Origin: Candidatus Micrarchaeota archaeon
Lineage (GTDB): Archaea > Micrarchaeota > Micrarchaeia > Micrarchaeales > Micrarchaeaceae
Assembly: GCA_028866575.1 (NCBI GenBank)
Contig: JAGWHU010000002.1
Span: 62,001-126,000 of the forward strand
Direction of reading: 5' to 3'
Length of the DNA stretch: 64,000 nucleotides
The notes beneath the pieces are model-generated. The model was not told where the DNA came from and did no database searches. It was given only the letters and a program-made list of their open reading frames with translations. The stretch's first letter is position 1, and every line of letters begins with the position of its first letter. Shown in pieces: positions 16,369 through 24,512 of this stretch. A program made the position numbers and the translations under genes.

Positions 16369-16375
16369 GAGCAGT

Positions 16376-17656
16376 TTAGGAAAGCAGTCCCTGCCTCGCT
16401 GCAAGCCGCTCCAGCTTCCTGTATTTTTTCAGCGAATCGCTGACGTTTTTCTTTACTTCGCTCGGGTTCGCATCTATCCTTGCCAGGCCCTGCTTGAGCA
16501 GCGCCCTGACGACCTCAGCCGCTACGCTGGCTGTCAGCTTCCTTGCGGCGCTGTTGTCCGTCAAATCAGGCATTATCGATTCCGGTGAAAGGTTCCTGGC
16601 CGCGGCCTTTGATATCACGGCTGACGCCCTGAGAAGGACGTATTCGTCTATTCCCTTCGCCCTAGCTTCCAGAATACCGCGCAGTATTCCCGGAAAAGCC
16701 GACAGGTTGTTGACCTGGTTGGGCGTATCGCTCCTTCCTGTTGCAACTATAAAGGCTCCGGCACCCTTCGCCTCTTCGTAGCTTATTTCAGGATCAGGAT
16801 TCGCAAGAGCAAACACGATCGCCTTGTCAGACATCGAGCCTATGAGTTCCCTGTCGAATGCGCCTTTGGCTGATACGCCTATGAGCACGTCTGCGCCGTT
16901 TGCAACCGATCTTATGTCTCCGGTCTTCCCATCGCGGTTTGTAATATCTGCAATCATCTCCTTCGCGTAATTCATGTTCTCCTGCCTTCCTTTGTATATC
17001 AATCCGGAGGTATCGACCGCATATATGTTCCTGGCCCCGGCGTAGCTCAGCATCTCCGCTATGCCTATGCCTGCTGTTCCTGCGCCGTTTATGACTATTT
17101 TCGCGCTGCTGAGCTTCTTGCCTGCGAGCTTCAACGCATTAGTGAGCGCCGCAAGCGCCACCACGCCCACCCCGTTCCTGTCATCGTGGAAAACAGGTAT
17201 GTCAAGCTCCTTTTTCAGCCTGTCTGCAATCCTGAGGCATTTGGGTGTCTCTATGTCCTCTATGTTTATTGCACCGAAAGGCGCGCATGCCGCCTTTACG
17301 ATCTCCACTATCCTATCCTCATCCACGTCGCCAATGCAGAGTGGGAATGCATCCACGCCGCCGAACTTCTTGAGCAGTAGGGCCTTGCCTTCCATCACCG
17401 GAAGTCCTGCATCCGGACCTATTTTCCCCAGTCCGAGAACCCTTGTCCCATCGGTTACTATAGCTACGGTCCTGCCTTTCAGCGTATAATCGTAGACCGT
17501 GTTTTTGTCATCCTTTATCGCGAGGCAGGCGTATGCTACCCCCGGGGTGTAATAGGTGGACAGCTGCTCCCTTGTCTCCACCTCGACCCTCCCGATTATC
17601 CCTATCTTGCCCCTGGATTTTTTGTGGGCTTCAAGTACATCGCCTTCTTCAACCAT
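16376..17656 (-). CDS. maeB: NAD(P)-dependent malic enzyme
   Basis: The 426-aa protein is a full-length short-form malic enzyme. It has YYTPGVAYAC near residues 35-44, GLGKIGPDAGLPVMEGKA near 75-92, PVFHDDRNGVG near 153-163 (the family usually has HDDQHGT) and the Rossmann motif INGAGTAGIGIAE near 187-199. It decarboxylates malate to pyruvate while reducing NAD(P). With fumarase and succinate dehydrogenase close by it completes a route from succinate to pyruvate. It is convergent with the sdh operon. Confidence 0.9.
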   Translation of the reverse strand: MVEEGDVLEAHKKSRGKIGIIGRVEVETREQLSTYYTPGVAYACLAIKDDKNTVYDYTLKGRTVAIVTDGTRVLGLGKIGPDAGLPVMEGKALLLKKFGGVDAFPLCIGDVDEDRIVEIVKAACAPFGAINIEDIETPKCLRIADRLKKELDIPVFHDDRNGVGVVALAALTNALKLAGKKLSSAKIVINGAGTAGIGIAEMLSYAGARNIYAVDTSGLIYKGRQENMNYAKEMIADITNRDGKTGDIRSVANGADVLIGVSAKGAFDRELIGSMSDKAIVFALANPDPEISYEEAKGAGAFIVATGRSDTPNQVNNLSAFPGILRGILEARAKGIDEYVLLRASAVISKAAARNLSPESIMPDLTDNSAARKLTASVAAEVVRALLKQGLARIDANPSEVKKNVSDSLKKYRKLERLAARQGLLS

Positions 17657-17731
17657 AAAAACACGTTAGACTAAAAAGAACCTCAAGTATAAATATCATC
17701 GCTACAACAAATATAGATTCCGGGTATTGCC

Positions 17732-18265
17732 ATGGAAAACGAAATTGTCCAATCCATTGTGCGTGATGCAGCACATGCGCGTTCCGCCAATCTGAGGGAT
17801 CTTTTCAGGAGCAGGGTGCGCAGCGCGGATAGCCTGCAGGAAGTAAAGGAGGGGATTATAGAGGTGCTTATGGGATTGAATAACAGGGAACGCGCAAGGA
17901 TAGGTTTCGTCTCAGGTATCATAACATCAGATGGCGAGGAATCCATAGGCAGGAACACCGAGGTGCTAGATGATTTCACATCGGCGCTCAAGAATTCCGT
18001 TTCTTTCGGCGTATTCTCGCAGGTGGACGTGTTCGATTACGAGCTTGCCTCAAGGATGAGGGGCAGGAGCTGCAGGGACGACTGGCAGGAGCTTTGGAGG
18101 GGAGTACTTGGCAGTTCCTGTGTCACGGACATCTTCATGACCCCCAGATGGGAAAAATCATGCGGCTCTGTTGACGAATATAAAACAGCCATAGGGATGG
18201 GCATCAACATATTCCACGTATACAGGCATCACCTGACCAACGAGCTGCACATCGTGAGAAAATAG
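17732..18265 (+). CDS. Nucleoside 2-deoxyribosyltransferase-like (DUF4406-like) protein
   Basis: I recognise only the general fold in this 177-aa protein: after a helical N-terminal region, RIGFVSGIITSDGEES resembles the first strand and loop of nucleoside deoxyribosyltransferases and DUF4406, followed by a central Trp-rich helix and DIFMTPRWEKSCGSVDEYKT, which matches the motif with a strand, Trp-x-x-Ser and an acidic residue on the next helix. A role in nucleotide or nucleoside handling is possible but not shown. It is convergent with the uS11 gene. Confidence 0.6.
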   Translation: MENEIVQSIVRDAAHARSANLRDLFRSRVRSADSLQEVKEGIIEVLMGLNNRERARIGFVSGIITSDGEESIGRNTEVLDDFTSALKNSVSFGVFSQVDVFDYELASRMRGRSCRDDWQELWRGVLGSSCVTDIFMTPRWEKSCGSVDEYKTAIGMGINIFHVYRHHLTNELHIVRK

Positions 18266-18292
18266 CCGCACATGCATGCGTGCACTCCTGGG

Positions 18293-18799
18293 TTATACCC
18301 TTCTTCCCCTTCTTCCGCCAGGCCTCCTTGTAGTGTCTGTAGGTATCGGGGTTACATCGCCTATCCTGTTGACCCTGAGGCCGCTCCTTGCCAATACCCT
18401 AACGACAGCCTGGGCCCCAGCACCGGGTGTCTTGGCGCCGTGGCCTCCTGGCGCCCTTATCTCTATGTTTATGTTGGTTATGCCCTTTTCCTTTGCCTCC
18501 GCAGCGACCTTGTATGCTGCCTGCATTGCAGCGTAGGGCGATCCCTCCTGCGAATCGGCGTTTACCATCATGCCGCCGCTGCCAACAGCTATCGTTTCGG
18601 CGCCGCTAAGATCTGTAAGCGTTATTATCGTGTCGTTTGCAGACGAATACACGTGAGCCACGGCCCATCGCTCGGCCTTTGGCTTGACCACCTGCTGCGC
18701 CATTGCCTTAGATTCGTATGAAACGTTCTCCTTGTCCTTTGCCTTTGCCCCCTGCTGCGGCGGCGCTGCAGTTTTTTTAACCTGGGCTTTCTTCGGCAT
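18293..18799 (-). CDS. rps11: 30S ribosomal protein uS11
   Basis: The 168-aa protein has an unusually long N-terminal tail (residues 1-45, Lys/Gln/Ala-rich) and then a canonical uS11 domain: [18 protein letters not shown], the [10 protein letters not shown] turn, and the C-terminal [13 protein letters not shown] and [18 protein letters not shown]. It binds 16S rRNA in the platform of the small subunit. It is the last gene of the uS13-uS4-uS11 operon. The RNA polymerase subunit D gene that usually follows in archaea is not here. Confidence 0.97.
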   Translation of the reverse strand: MPKKAQVKKTAAPPQQGAKAKDKENVSYESKAMAQQVVKPKAERWAVAHVYSSANDTIITLTDLSGAETIAVGSGGMMVNADSQEGSPYAAMQAAYKVAAEAKEKGITNINIEIRAPGGHGAKTPGAGAQAVVRVLARSGLRVNRIGDVTPIPTDTTRRPGGRRGRRV

Positions 18800-18815
18800 T
18801 GGTATTCACCATGTT

Positions 18816-19409
18816 TTATTTCTCTTCCTGTCCTTCAGCTGCAGGCTCCTCGGCGGGCTGCTGCCCCTGCGAAACCTGCTCCTCCTGGATCGGCGAAGGT
18901 CCTGCCCTTCTCGAGGCACCTTCCGGAGGCGAGATGTCTATCGGCTTGTAATAGCCTATGCTTCCCTCAACTATTGAATCAACAAGATATCCAGGCCTGT
19001 TGACCTTTCTCCCGTTTACGGCTATGAACCCGTGAACTGTGAGCTGGCGCGCCTGCTTCATTGTCCTGGCCATGCCCTTCCTGAAAACGACGGTCTGCAG
19101 CCTCCTGTTGAGAAGGTCGCTTTCCTTGATGTCGAGAAGATTGTCGAGGGTCGTGGTTGAGGTTGCAACGCCGAGCCTCCTTAATCGCCCTATTATTTTC
19201 TCCTTCACGTCATCGGATTCTGAGACGCCTGAAAGCAGCCTCCTCACGTTGCCCCTTATCCTGCTTACCTCAGTCTGCACCTGCCACAGCTCCTTCATGT
19301 TCTTGAGCCCGTACTCGTTTATAAGCGACCTGTCGGTCTTTATCCTTTCAAGGTTCCATCTTTCCTTGGGCTTCTTGAACTTCGACCTGTTTCTTTTTGG
19401 TGCTCCCAA
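18816..19409 (-). CDS. rps4: 30S ribosomal protein uS4
   Basis: The 197-aa product matches archaeal uS4: an N-terminal [15 protein letters not shown] segment, a helical part with [12 protein letters not shown], and the S4 RNA-binding domain [20 protein letters not shown] through [19 protein letters not shown] Glu/Gln/Ala-rich tail of about 30 residues extends the C terminus. It nucleates small-subunit assembly on 16S rRNA. The start lies 4 bp from the end of uS13 and the gene is clearly in one operon with uS13 and uS11. Confidence 0.97.
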   Translation of the reverse strand: MGAPKRNRSKFKKPKERWNLERIKTDRSLINEYGLKNMKELWQVQTEVSRIRGNVRRLLSGVSESDDVKEKIIGRLRRLGVATSTTTLDNLLDIKESDLLNRRLQTVVFRKGMARTMKQARQLTVHGFIAVNGRKVNRPGYLVDSIVEGSIGYYKPIDISPPEGASRRAGPSPIQEEQVSQGQQPAEEPAAEGQEEK

Positions 19410-19413
19410 TCAA

Positions 19414-19962
19414 TCACTTTGCCTTTGGCGCGGCGGGCTTAGCGGATCCTGCCGTAGCGGGCTGCAGGGCCTTCTTCGTCACGCCTATTGTTGCGCCGGT
19501 CCTTCCGGTGGAGCGGGTGTGCTGCCCGCGCACCTTCTGCCCGTATTGGTGCCTGAAGCCTCGCCATGTCTTGTTGGATATATCCCTGGATATGTCCTGC
19601 CTTGTATTGAATATCAGATCGTTGCTAACCACGTGTATGCTCTTTCCAGTTTCGGCATCCTTGTTCCTGTTTATAAGATACCATGGTATTCCGTTCTCCA
19701 TGGGCTCCTTTATTATCTTCTCTATGTCCTCTATCTGCGACTCGCTCAGGGATCCTATCTGCGTGCTCTTCTGGATGCCTAGCTTGGATTCTATGGTAAG
19801 CGTAAGGGAATGGGACAAATTGAGGCCTATGCCCTTGACCTTCGACAATGCCCTCTCTATGTTCAATGATCCGTCAACGTCCCTTCCTGCTACCCTGACT
19901 ATTGAAGAGGCTCCGCTAACTTGAGCCTTTCCTCTATGTTCTTGTTTTGGGCTTTCCGCCAT
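19414..19962 (-). CDS. rps13: 30S ribosomal protein uS13
   Basis: The 182-aa protein has the uS13 core: IVRVAGRDVDGSLNIERALSKVKGIG near residues 21-46 (helix-two-turn-helix contact), SESQIEDIEKIIKEP, and the basic C-terminal block RHQYGQKVRGQHTRSTGRTG that contacts tRNA and rRNA. It sits in the head of the small subunit. It is first in the operon; a TATA-like A/T run at 20041-20055 on this strand would give a leader of roughly 60 nt or more. Confidence 0.96.
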   Translation of the reverse strand: MAESPKQEHRGKAQVSGASSIVRVAGRDVDGSLNIERALSKVKGIGLNLSHSLTLTIESKLGIQKSTQIGSLSESQIEDIEKIIKEPMENGIPWYLINRNKDAETGKSIHVVSNDLIFNTRQDISRDISNKTWRGFRHQYGQKVRGQHTRSTGRTGATIGVTKKALQPATAGSAKPAAPKAK

Positions 19963-20112
19963 TAGGGCACCTAAAAAACTCTGAGAATCTAGATAATTGC
20001 TTCAGAGACTGACAGCCGTAACGTAGTAATATTGTGTCAGATATATATAAAAACCATAAGGCTGAATTGTATTTAGGGGTTGAAATAGCTTATTAATGCC
20101 CGGAGTGGATTT

Positions 20113-20625
20113 ATGGTCGCGGATAAGATAAGCCTTGAGAATGCGAAAAAGGAGAAGCTCTTCTATTTTGTTGCGAACGTTATAGTTTACAGGGAGAGCG
20201 ACGGCAGGTGCCTTATACTGAAGAGGAGCAAGGGCGAGAAAGTGCATCCGGAGAAGTACTGCGTCCCTGGAGGCAAGCTTGAATGGAAGGACATGGATCT
20301 TGAAAACCCGACAAGGCTGAACGGCGAAGTCTTGGATTTTGAAAACGCTGTGGAGGATCTTCTTGAAAGGGAGGTCATGGAGGAATCAGGCATAACAATC
20401 AAGAAGGGCATGACATACATAAACAGCGTGGCTTTCGTCAGGCCGGATGGCATACCGGTAGTATTGCTAAAATTTGCGGCGAGATACGGATCCGGGGAGG
20501 TGAGGATAGAGGACGGATCCTTCACAGATTACGCGTGGGTGAACAGCAGCGAGGTAAATGACTACGACTGCATAGATGGGATAAAGGAGGAGGTATCCAA
20601 GGCTATCGGCGAGTTTTCGGGGTGA
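20113..20625 (+). CDS. Nudix hydrolase
   Basis: A 170-aa Nudix protein. The Nudix box is complete but stretched: GGKLEWKDMD near residue 56, then an insertion of about 20 residues, then REVMEESGI near residues 92-100 with the metal-binding glutamates. These enzymes cleave nucleoside diphosphates linked to another moiety. The ATG at 20113 has GGAGTGG upstream at a normal spacing. It is followed within 5 bp by the NAD(P)H-hydrate dehydratase gene, so the pair may clean up damaged nucleotides; that link is inference. Confidence 0.88.
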   Translation: MVADKISLENAKKEKLFYFVANVIVYRESDGRCLILKRSKGEKVHPEKYCVPGGKLEWKDMDLENPTRLNGEVLDFENAVEDLLEREVMEESGITIKKGMTYINSVAFVRPDGIPVVLLKFAARYGSGEVRIEDGSFTDYAWVNSSEVNDYDCIDGIKEEVSKAIGEFSG

Positions 20626-20629
20626 TGCA

Positions 20630-21520
20630 TTGCCTTCGGCAAAATACACTATGGCCAACATGGGAGACATTTACGCCGCAACGCCCAAACGGGATCCCTA
20701 TTCCTCGAAAGCGGATAACGGAAGCGTAGTTGTTGTTGCCGGTAGCTGGAAGTTCCACGGTGCGCCAGTGCTTGCATCGACAGCCGCATATTCGGTGCTT
20801 GCTGCGCTTAGATCAGGCATAGGGTACGCAACATTATTCGTCCCGAAGGGCATACTCGATCCCGTAAGGAATCTGTCGCCTGACATAATAGCTAGGCCGT
20901 TGACAGGGAATTCGCTTGAACCGGATGACATCCCAACCATAACAGGGAAGATGGCCCGCTCCCAGTGCCTGGTAATCGGGCCGGGGCTTGGAAGGGAAAA
21001 AATGACAATGAATGCTGTGAGAATGCTGCTCGGCCATGCCAAGAGCAACGGGATGAAGGTGGTCGTGGACGCTGATGCTATATATGCGCTGGCAGGATAC
21101 AGAAAAGAGCTAGGCAGCGATTTCATAATCACACCAAACATGAAGGAATTCGGGCTGTTTTGCAAAAAGGACATTAGCGAGAGGGACCTCTCGTTGAGGG
21201 TTGAAGCTGCGATGAACGTTTCGCGCTCGCTCAATGCAATTGTAGTACTCAAGGGCCACGACAGCGTAATAGCTAACGGTAAAATTGCTAAGGTTTCCAG
21301 GGCGAAGTCATCCGCTCTCGCGGTCATGGGAACAGGGGACGTCCTTTCCGGGATTATAGGGGGATACGCTGCCCTCAACAAGGACGCGTTCGCTGCTGCA
21401 GTTGCGGGCGTGCACCTTCACACGCTGATAGGAGACATGCTTTACAAGGAGAAGGGCAACCACATACTGGCTAGCGATGTTGTTGGAGGCATACCTAGGC
21501 TCCTCAGCAAAAGCGGGTAG
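20630..21520 (+). CDS. nnrD: ADP/ATP-dependent NAD(P)H-hydrate dehydratase
   Basis: The 296-aa protein corresponds to the YjeF C-terminal domain. It has GSVVVVAGSWKFHGAP near residue 32, VIGPGLGREK near 117, DADAIYAL, ITPNMKEFGLF near 170, VVLKGHDSVI near 206, and MGTGDVLSGIIGG near 231 with the catalytic Asp. It restores NAD(P)H from its hydrated form. The gene is predicted to start with TTG at 20630, or ATG at 20651. The epimerase partner domain is absent from this protein. The 3' end of tRNA-Ser lies 8 bp beyond its stop, on the other strand. Confidence 0.9.
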   Translation: MPSAKYTMANMGDIYAATPKRDPYSSKADNGSVVVVAGSWKFHGAPVLASTAAYSVLAALRSGIGYATLFVPKGILDPVRNLSPDIIARPLTGNSLEPDDIPTITGKMARSQCLVIGPGLGREKMTMNAVRMLLGHAKSNGMKVVVDADAIYALAGYRKELGSDFIITPNMKEFGLFCKKDISERDLSLRVEAAMNVSRSLNAIVVLKGHDSVIANGKIAKVSRAKSSALAVMGTGDVLSGIIGGYAALNKDAFAAAVAGVHLHTLIGDMLYKEKGNHILASDVVGGIPRLLSKSG

Positions 21521-21527
21521 GATTTTA

Positions 21528-21661
21528 CGCCAGGGTTGGGATTTCCAAAGCTTTTGGTTAGGCTTTTACCAAAAGTTTATTTGAACCCAAAAGGCCTTGC
21601 GGCCACGCGCTTGCGGGATTTGTTTCCAGGCGCGCGCGTTACCGGATTCCGCCACCCTGGC
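21528..21661 (-). tRNA. tRNA-Ser (GGA) with two introns, one in the T-loop
   Basis: Acceptor GCCAGGG pairs with CCCTGGC, the D arm closes with GCG/CGC, and the variable arm is GGCC-GCAA-GGCC, a class II tRNA. The anticodon stem CGCGC/GCGCG closes a loop CTGGAAA followed by 12 extra nt (CAAATCCCGCAA), so a tiny intron sits at or near the canonical 37/38 position; its TCC pairs with the GGA anticodon. The T stem TTGGG/CCCAA is split by a second intron of ~38 nt inside the T-loop after TTCAAA. That intron contains a perfect 8-bp stem, CTTTTGGT/ACCAAAAG. AAAT occurs at both T-loop boundaries, so the exact cut is ambiguous. Confidence 0.88.
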
Positions 21662-21751
21662 ATCTTTAAACATTATTGCGTTATTATATATAGTCTTTGC
21701 TGTCATTATCTAACTAACCGGATTGCGCAGCTATGGGACGGGTATGTGGAG

Positions 21752-22369
21752 ATGGAGACAGGAGCGGCGAAAGAGCATTATTTTTCTAAGAACCCAGGGT
21801 CCAGGCACAGGAATGCGCTGATAAACTGCGTGCTTAGGAACAAGAATTATATCTTCCTTACCGACGCATCCACTTTCTCAAGGGCGAAGATCGATACGGG
21901 CACAAAGGTCCTGGCAAAATGCATGAAAATAAACAGGTCGGACGTCGTTCTCGACCTTGGCTGCGGATACGGGCCGATAGGAATTGTCGCGGCTGTTCTT
22001 GCGGAGGACGGAAAATGCTACATGGTCGACATAAACAGGAGGGCGGCGCGGCTTGCGGAGAAGAATGTAAAGCTAAACAACATAAAAAACGCAGAGGTGA
22101 GGTCCGGCAACATGTTCGAGCCCTTGGACGGCTTGCGTTTTGACGTCATATTGACAAACCCTCCGATAAACGCAGGAAGGAAGCTGGTCCTGGCCTTCAT
22201 CGAAAATTCATACGGGCACCTCAAGCGCGAGGGGAGGTTCTATCTCGTGGTGCGCACGAAGCAGGGCGCGAAGACAATAAGGGAAATAATGAAGGGCATA
22301 TTCGGCAACGCGGAATACGCCTCCATACACAGCGGCTACAGGGTAATAATGTCTTCAAGAGAAGAATAG
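21752..22369 (+). CDS. Class I SAM-dependent methyltransferase (RsmC/MTS type)
   Basis: The 205-aa enzyme has an N-terminal segment ending YIFLTDASTFSRAKIDTGTK, then the SAM motif VVLDLGCGYGPIGIVAA near residues 64-80, an acidic residue after strand 2 (YMVDINRRAA), and the catalytic DVILTNPPI near 130. NPP-type enzymes methylate N2 of guanine or N6 of adenine in RNA, so an rRNA or tRNA target is likely. The open frame continues upstream through the tRNA-Ser gene, so I chose the ATG at 21752. It sits between two intron-containing tRNA genes on the other strand; its stop is 2 bp from tRNA-Lys. Confidence 0.85.
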   Translation: METGAAKEHYFSKNPGSRHRNALINCVLRNKNYIFLTDASTFSRAKIDTGTKVLAKCMKINRSDVVLDLGCGYGPIGIVAAVLAEDGKCYMVDINRRAARLAEKNVKLNNIKNAEVRSGNMFEPLDGLRFDVILTNPPINAGRKLVLAFIENSYGHLKREGRFYLVVRTKQGAKTIREIMKGIFGNAEYASIHSGYRVIMSSREE

Positions 22370-22370
22370 C

Positions 22371-22487
22371 CGGGCTCGGGGGGATTTTCCTAAGCCTTTT
22401 GATTAAACTTCAGCCAAAAAGTTTATTTTGAACCCCCGACTTACTGGTTAAAAGCCAGCCACTCTGGCCAAACTGAGTTACGAGCCC
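22371..22487 (-). tRNA. tRNA-Lys (UUU) with an intron in the T-loop
   Basis: Acceptor GGGCTCG/CGAGCCC, D arm ACTC/GAGT, and anticodon stem GCTGG/CCAGT around CTTTTAA give anticodon UUU. The T stem GGGGG/CCCCC is interrupted in the loop after TTCAAA by about 40 nt. That insert closely resembles the T-loop intron of the tRNA-Ser gene 700 bp away: both begin TAAACTTTT, both contain CAAAAG, and both end GGAAA(A) before TCCC. Exact splice points are ambiguous because AAAAT flanks both sides. No CCA is encoded. Confidence 0.9.
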
Positions 22488-22606
22488 AACAGCTATAGAA
22501 TAGATATTTAATTATAAAAAACATGCGCTATGATGCTGATTTCCTTACCAAAACGATTTAAAGTTTTAATTGCCATATTATATGTCTAATTGTATCAAGT
22601 GGTAAA

Positions 22607-23170
22607 ATGATAAAGATAGGAAGCACTATCCCGGACATGGAGCTTGAGGCTCTGGTGAATAATGAGATAAAGAAGGTAAGGATGCGAGATTACCTGGGCA
22701 AGTGGCTGGTGCTGATATTCTACCCTGCTGATTTCTCGTTCGTCTGCCCTACGGAGCTTGAGGAGGCCGCAAACCATTACGACGAATTCAGGAAGCTGGG
22801 TGCGGAGGTGCTGAGCGTGAGCACTGACACAGTGTTCTCGCACAAGGCGTGGCACGACACATCCCCAGCGATAAAGAAGATAACCTACCCGATGATTGCG
22901 GATCCAGCTGCAAAGCTCTCAAGGGAGTTCGGCACCTACATAGAGGATGAAGGGCTCTCGCTCAGGGGCACTTTCATAGTAGACCCGGAAGGGTATGTCA
23001 GGGCACTTGAGATGCACGACAACAGCCTGGGAAGGAACATCGCGGAAACGCTGAGGAAGCTCAAGGCGGCGATACACGTAAGGGAATTCCCAGGAGAGGT
23101 GTGCCCGGTGAACTGGGAGCCGGGGAAGAAGACGCTCAAGCCCGGCGCTGATCTTGTTGGGAAGATATGA
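22607..23170 (+). CDS. 2-Cys peroxiredoxin (AhpC/Prx1 type)
   Basis: The 187-aa protein has the peroxidatic site FYPADFSFVCPTELEE near residues 39-54 and a resolving cysteine in GEVCPVNWEPG near 164-174, so it is a typical 2-Cys enzyme. It reduces hydrogen peroxide and organic peroxides. Length and motif order are normal for AhpC. It is preceded by a TATA-like region near 22570-22580 and followed 20 bp later by a TPR protein gene on the same strand. The reductase that recycles it is not in the window. Confidence 0.93.
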   Translation: MIKIGSTIPDMELEALVNNEIKKVRMRDYLGKWLVLIFYPADFSFVCPTELEEAANHYDEFRKLGAEVLSVSTDTVFSHKAWHDTSPAIKKITYPMIADPAAKLSREFGTYIEDEGLSLRGTFIVDPEGYVRALEMHDNSLGRNIAETLRKLKAAIHVREFPGEVCPVNWEPGKKTLKPGADLVGKI

Positions 23171-23190
23171 TATCGCACTAATGTGGTAAA

Positions 23191-23706
23191 ATGACAACCA
23201 TCCAGCGCAAAGACCTCATGAGAAGGATAGAGCTCAGGAAACATGGCAGTCCTTTCGATGCAAAATCCGAGCACGACAATGCAATCGGCATGCTCAAGCA
23301 GGGCATGTACCCAAAGGCGATAGAGGCCTATACAAGGATCATAGAGCACGATCCGAAGGAGAAAAGGGCGTACTACTACAGGGCGGTTGCCGAGGCCAAG
23401 GGCGGAAACCACGACAGGGCAATGACTGATCTGGACAGGGCGCTGGACATTGACGAGAATTACCTGGAGGCTAACGTGCTAACAGGGGTATTGCACTGCA
23501 TATCCGGGAGCTACGGCGACGCGGTATATTATTTTGACAAGGCGAAGGACACTGGGAGCATGGAGGACATATACAACATACTCGAGGAGCAGCAAATGCT
23601 TGGCGACTCTAAGGCAAGCAAGAGGAAGGAAGCAATGGCCATCACCGAAATAATACTCGGCAATCCTGAAGCGCTGGGGATGGAGCTGGAGCTTGACGGG
23701 CTCTGA
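23191..23706 (+). CDS. TPR-repeat protein
   Basis: A 171-aa protein with three to four consecutive tetratricopeptide repeats between residues ~24 and 130. Typical phrases are MYPKAIEAYTRIIEHDPKEK, YYYRAVAEAKGGNHDRAM, and LEANVLTGVLHCISGSYGDA. TPRs are protein-binding scaffolds; the partner is unknown. There is no signal peptide. The ATG follows a TGGTAAA sequence and the gene is probably in one operon with the peroxiredoxin. Confidence 0.85.
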   Translation: MTTIQRKDLMRRIELRKHGSPFDAKSEHDNAIGMLKQGMYPKAIEAYTRIIEHDPKEKRAYYYRAVAEAKGGNHDRAMTDLDRALDIDENYLEANVLTGVLHCISGSYGDAVYYFDKAKDTGSMEDIYNILEEQQMLGDSKASKRKEAMAITEIILGNPEALGMELELDGL

Positions 23707-23721
23707 CAATCCCGGATGCCA

Positions 23722-24510
23722 TTACTTGCCCTGCATCCTGCTGAAGGCTATGTTTGCTATTATCACGAGGCCTATGGTTATGCCGAGGACTATGCCGAAG
23801 TCCAGGTAAACCGGATAGGTGTATATCCCAAGCAGCGCGCCCCTCATGCCGTCCACCCCGTACATGAGCGGGTCTATCGATGCGAGGCCCTTCATCCACA
23901 GTGGCGCCTTCTGCAGCGGGAACAGCGCGCCCGATAGGAAGAACATGGGCAATACCAGGAAATTCATCAGGACCTGGAACCCCTCTATGTTGTTTACGTA
24001 CGATGCTATTATGAGTCCTATTGCCACGAATATCGCGGATATGAGCACCATGAATATTATTGCCTCTGCCACGCCTACGACGGTTAGCAGGCGGAGAGGT
24101 ATGACACCCACTACCACTATTGCCGCGAATATCGCTATTGCGGTTATTAGAGACACAGTCGCGCTTCCAGCTATCTTGCCCATGACTATCCCCAGCCTCG
24201 AGACCGGGGCCACGAGTATCTCCTTGAGGAAGCCTAGCTGCTTGTCCCATATGACGCTTATGCCGGCGAATATAGATGTGAATAGTATGGTCATTCCTAT
24301 AACTCCCGGTGCGAGGAATGTGAGATACGATACGTTGCCGAACGCGCCGGAGATGCCCCCTGCAGCGAACGCTGACCCGAATCCGACGCCCACTATCGCA
24401 AGCCATATGAGCGGCTGCCCTCCGGTGCCGACCAGCCTCGACTTCGACTTGACGAACCTTATGAGCTCCCTGAGCCACAGCGCGTATATGGTTTCTATTG
24501 TGTTGGCCAT
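23722..24510 (-). CDS. ABC-2 type transporter permease
   Basis: The 262-aa membrane protein has about six hydrophobic helices and matches ABC-2 permeases of the daunorubicin-resistance type: an N-terminal LWLRELIRFVKSKSRLVG amphipathic lead and the FLKEILVAPVSRLGIVMGK segment near residues 105-123. It forms the export channel with the ATPase encoded just upstream. The ATG at 24510 has GGAGGAGATAGG directly before it, which decides the start over the longer frame to 24537. The gap to the ATPase stop is 2 bp. Confidence 0.9.
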   Translation of the reverse strand: MANTIETIYALWLRELIRFVKSKSRLVGTGGQPLIWLAIVGVGFGSAFAAGGISGAFGNVSYLTFLAPGVIGMTILFTSIFAGISVIWDKQLGFLKEILVAPVSRLGIVMGKIAGSATVSLITAIAIFAAIVVVGVIPLRLLTVVGVAEAIIFMVLISAIFVAIGLIIASYVNNIEGFQVLMNFLVLPMFFLSGALFPLQKAPLWMKGLASIDPLMYGVDGMRGALLGIYTYPVYLDFGIVLGITIGLVIIANIAFSRMQGK

Positions 24511-24512
24511 TC

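Noticed and set aside
18272-18721. Open frames opposite the uS11 and uS4 genes
   Set aside because: They are antisense to confidently identified ribosomal protein genes.
21536-21751. N-terminal extension of the methyltransferase
   Set aside because: The open frame is antisense to the tRNA-Ser gene and has no family similarity; it is an accidental open frame.
22520-22545. Possible C/D box sRNA (GCTATGATGCTGA)
   Set aside because: The C-box-like and CTGA sequences are adjacent with no room for a guide, and no second box pair follows.
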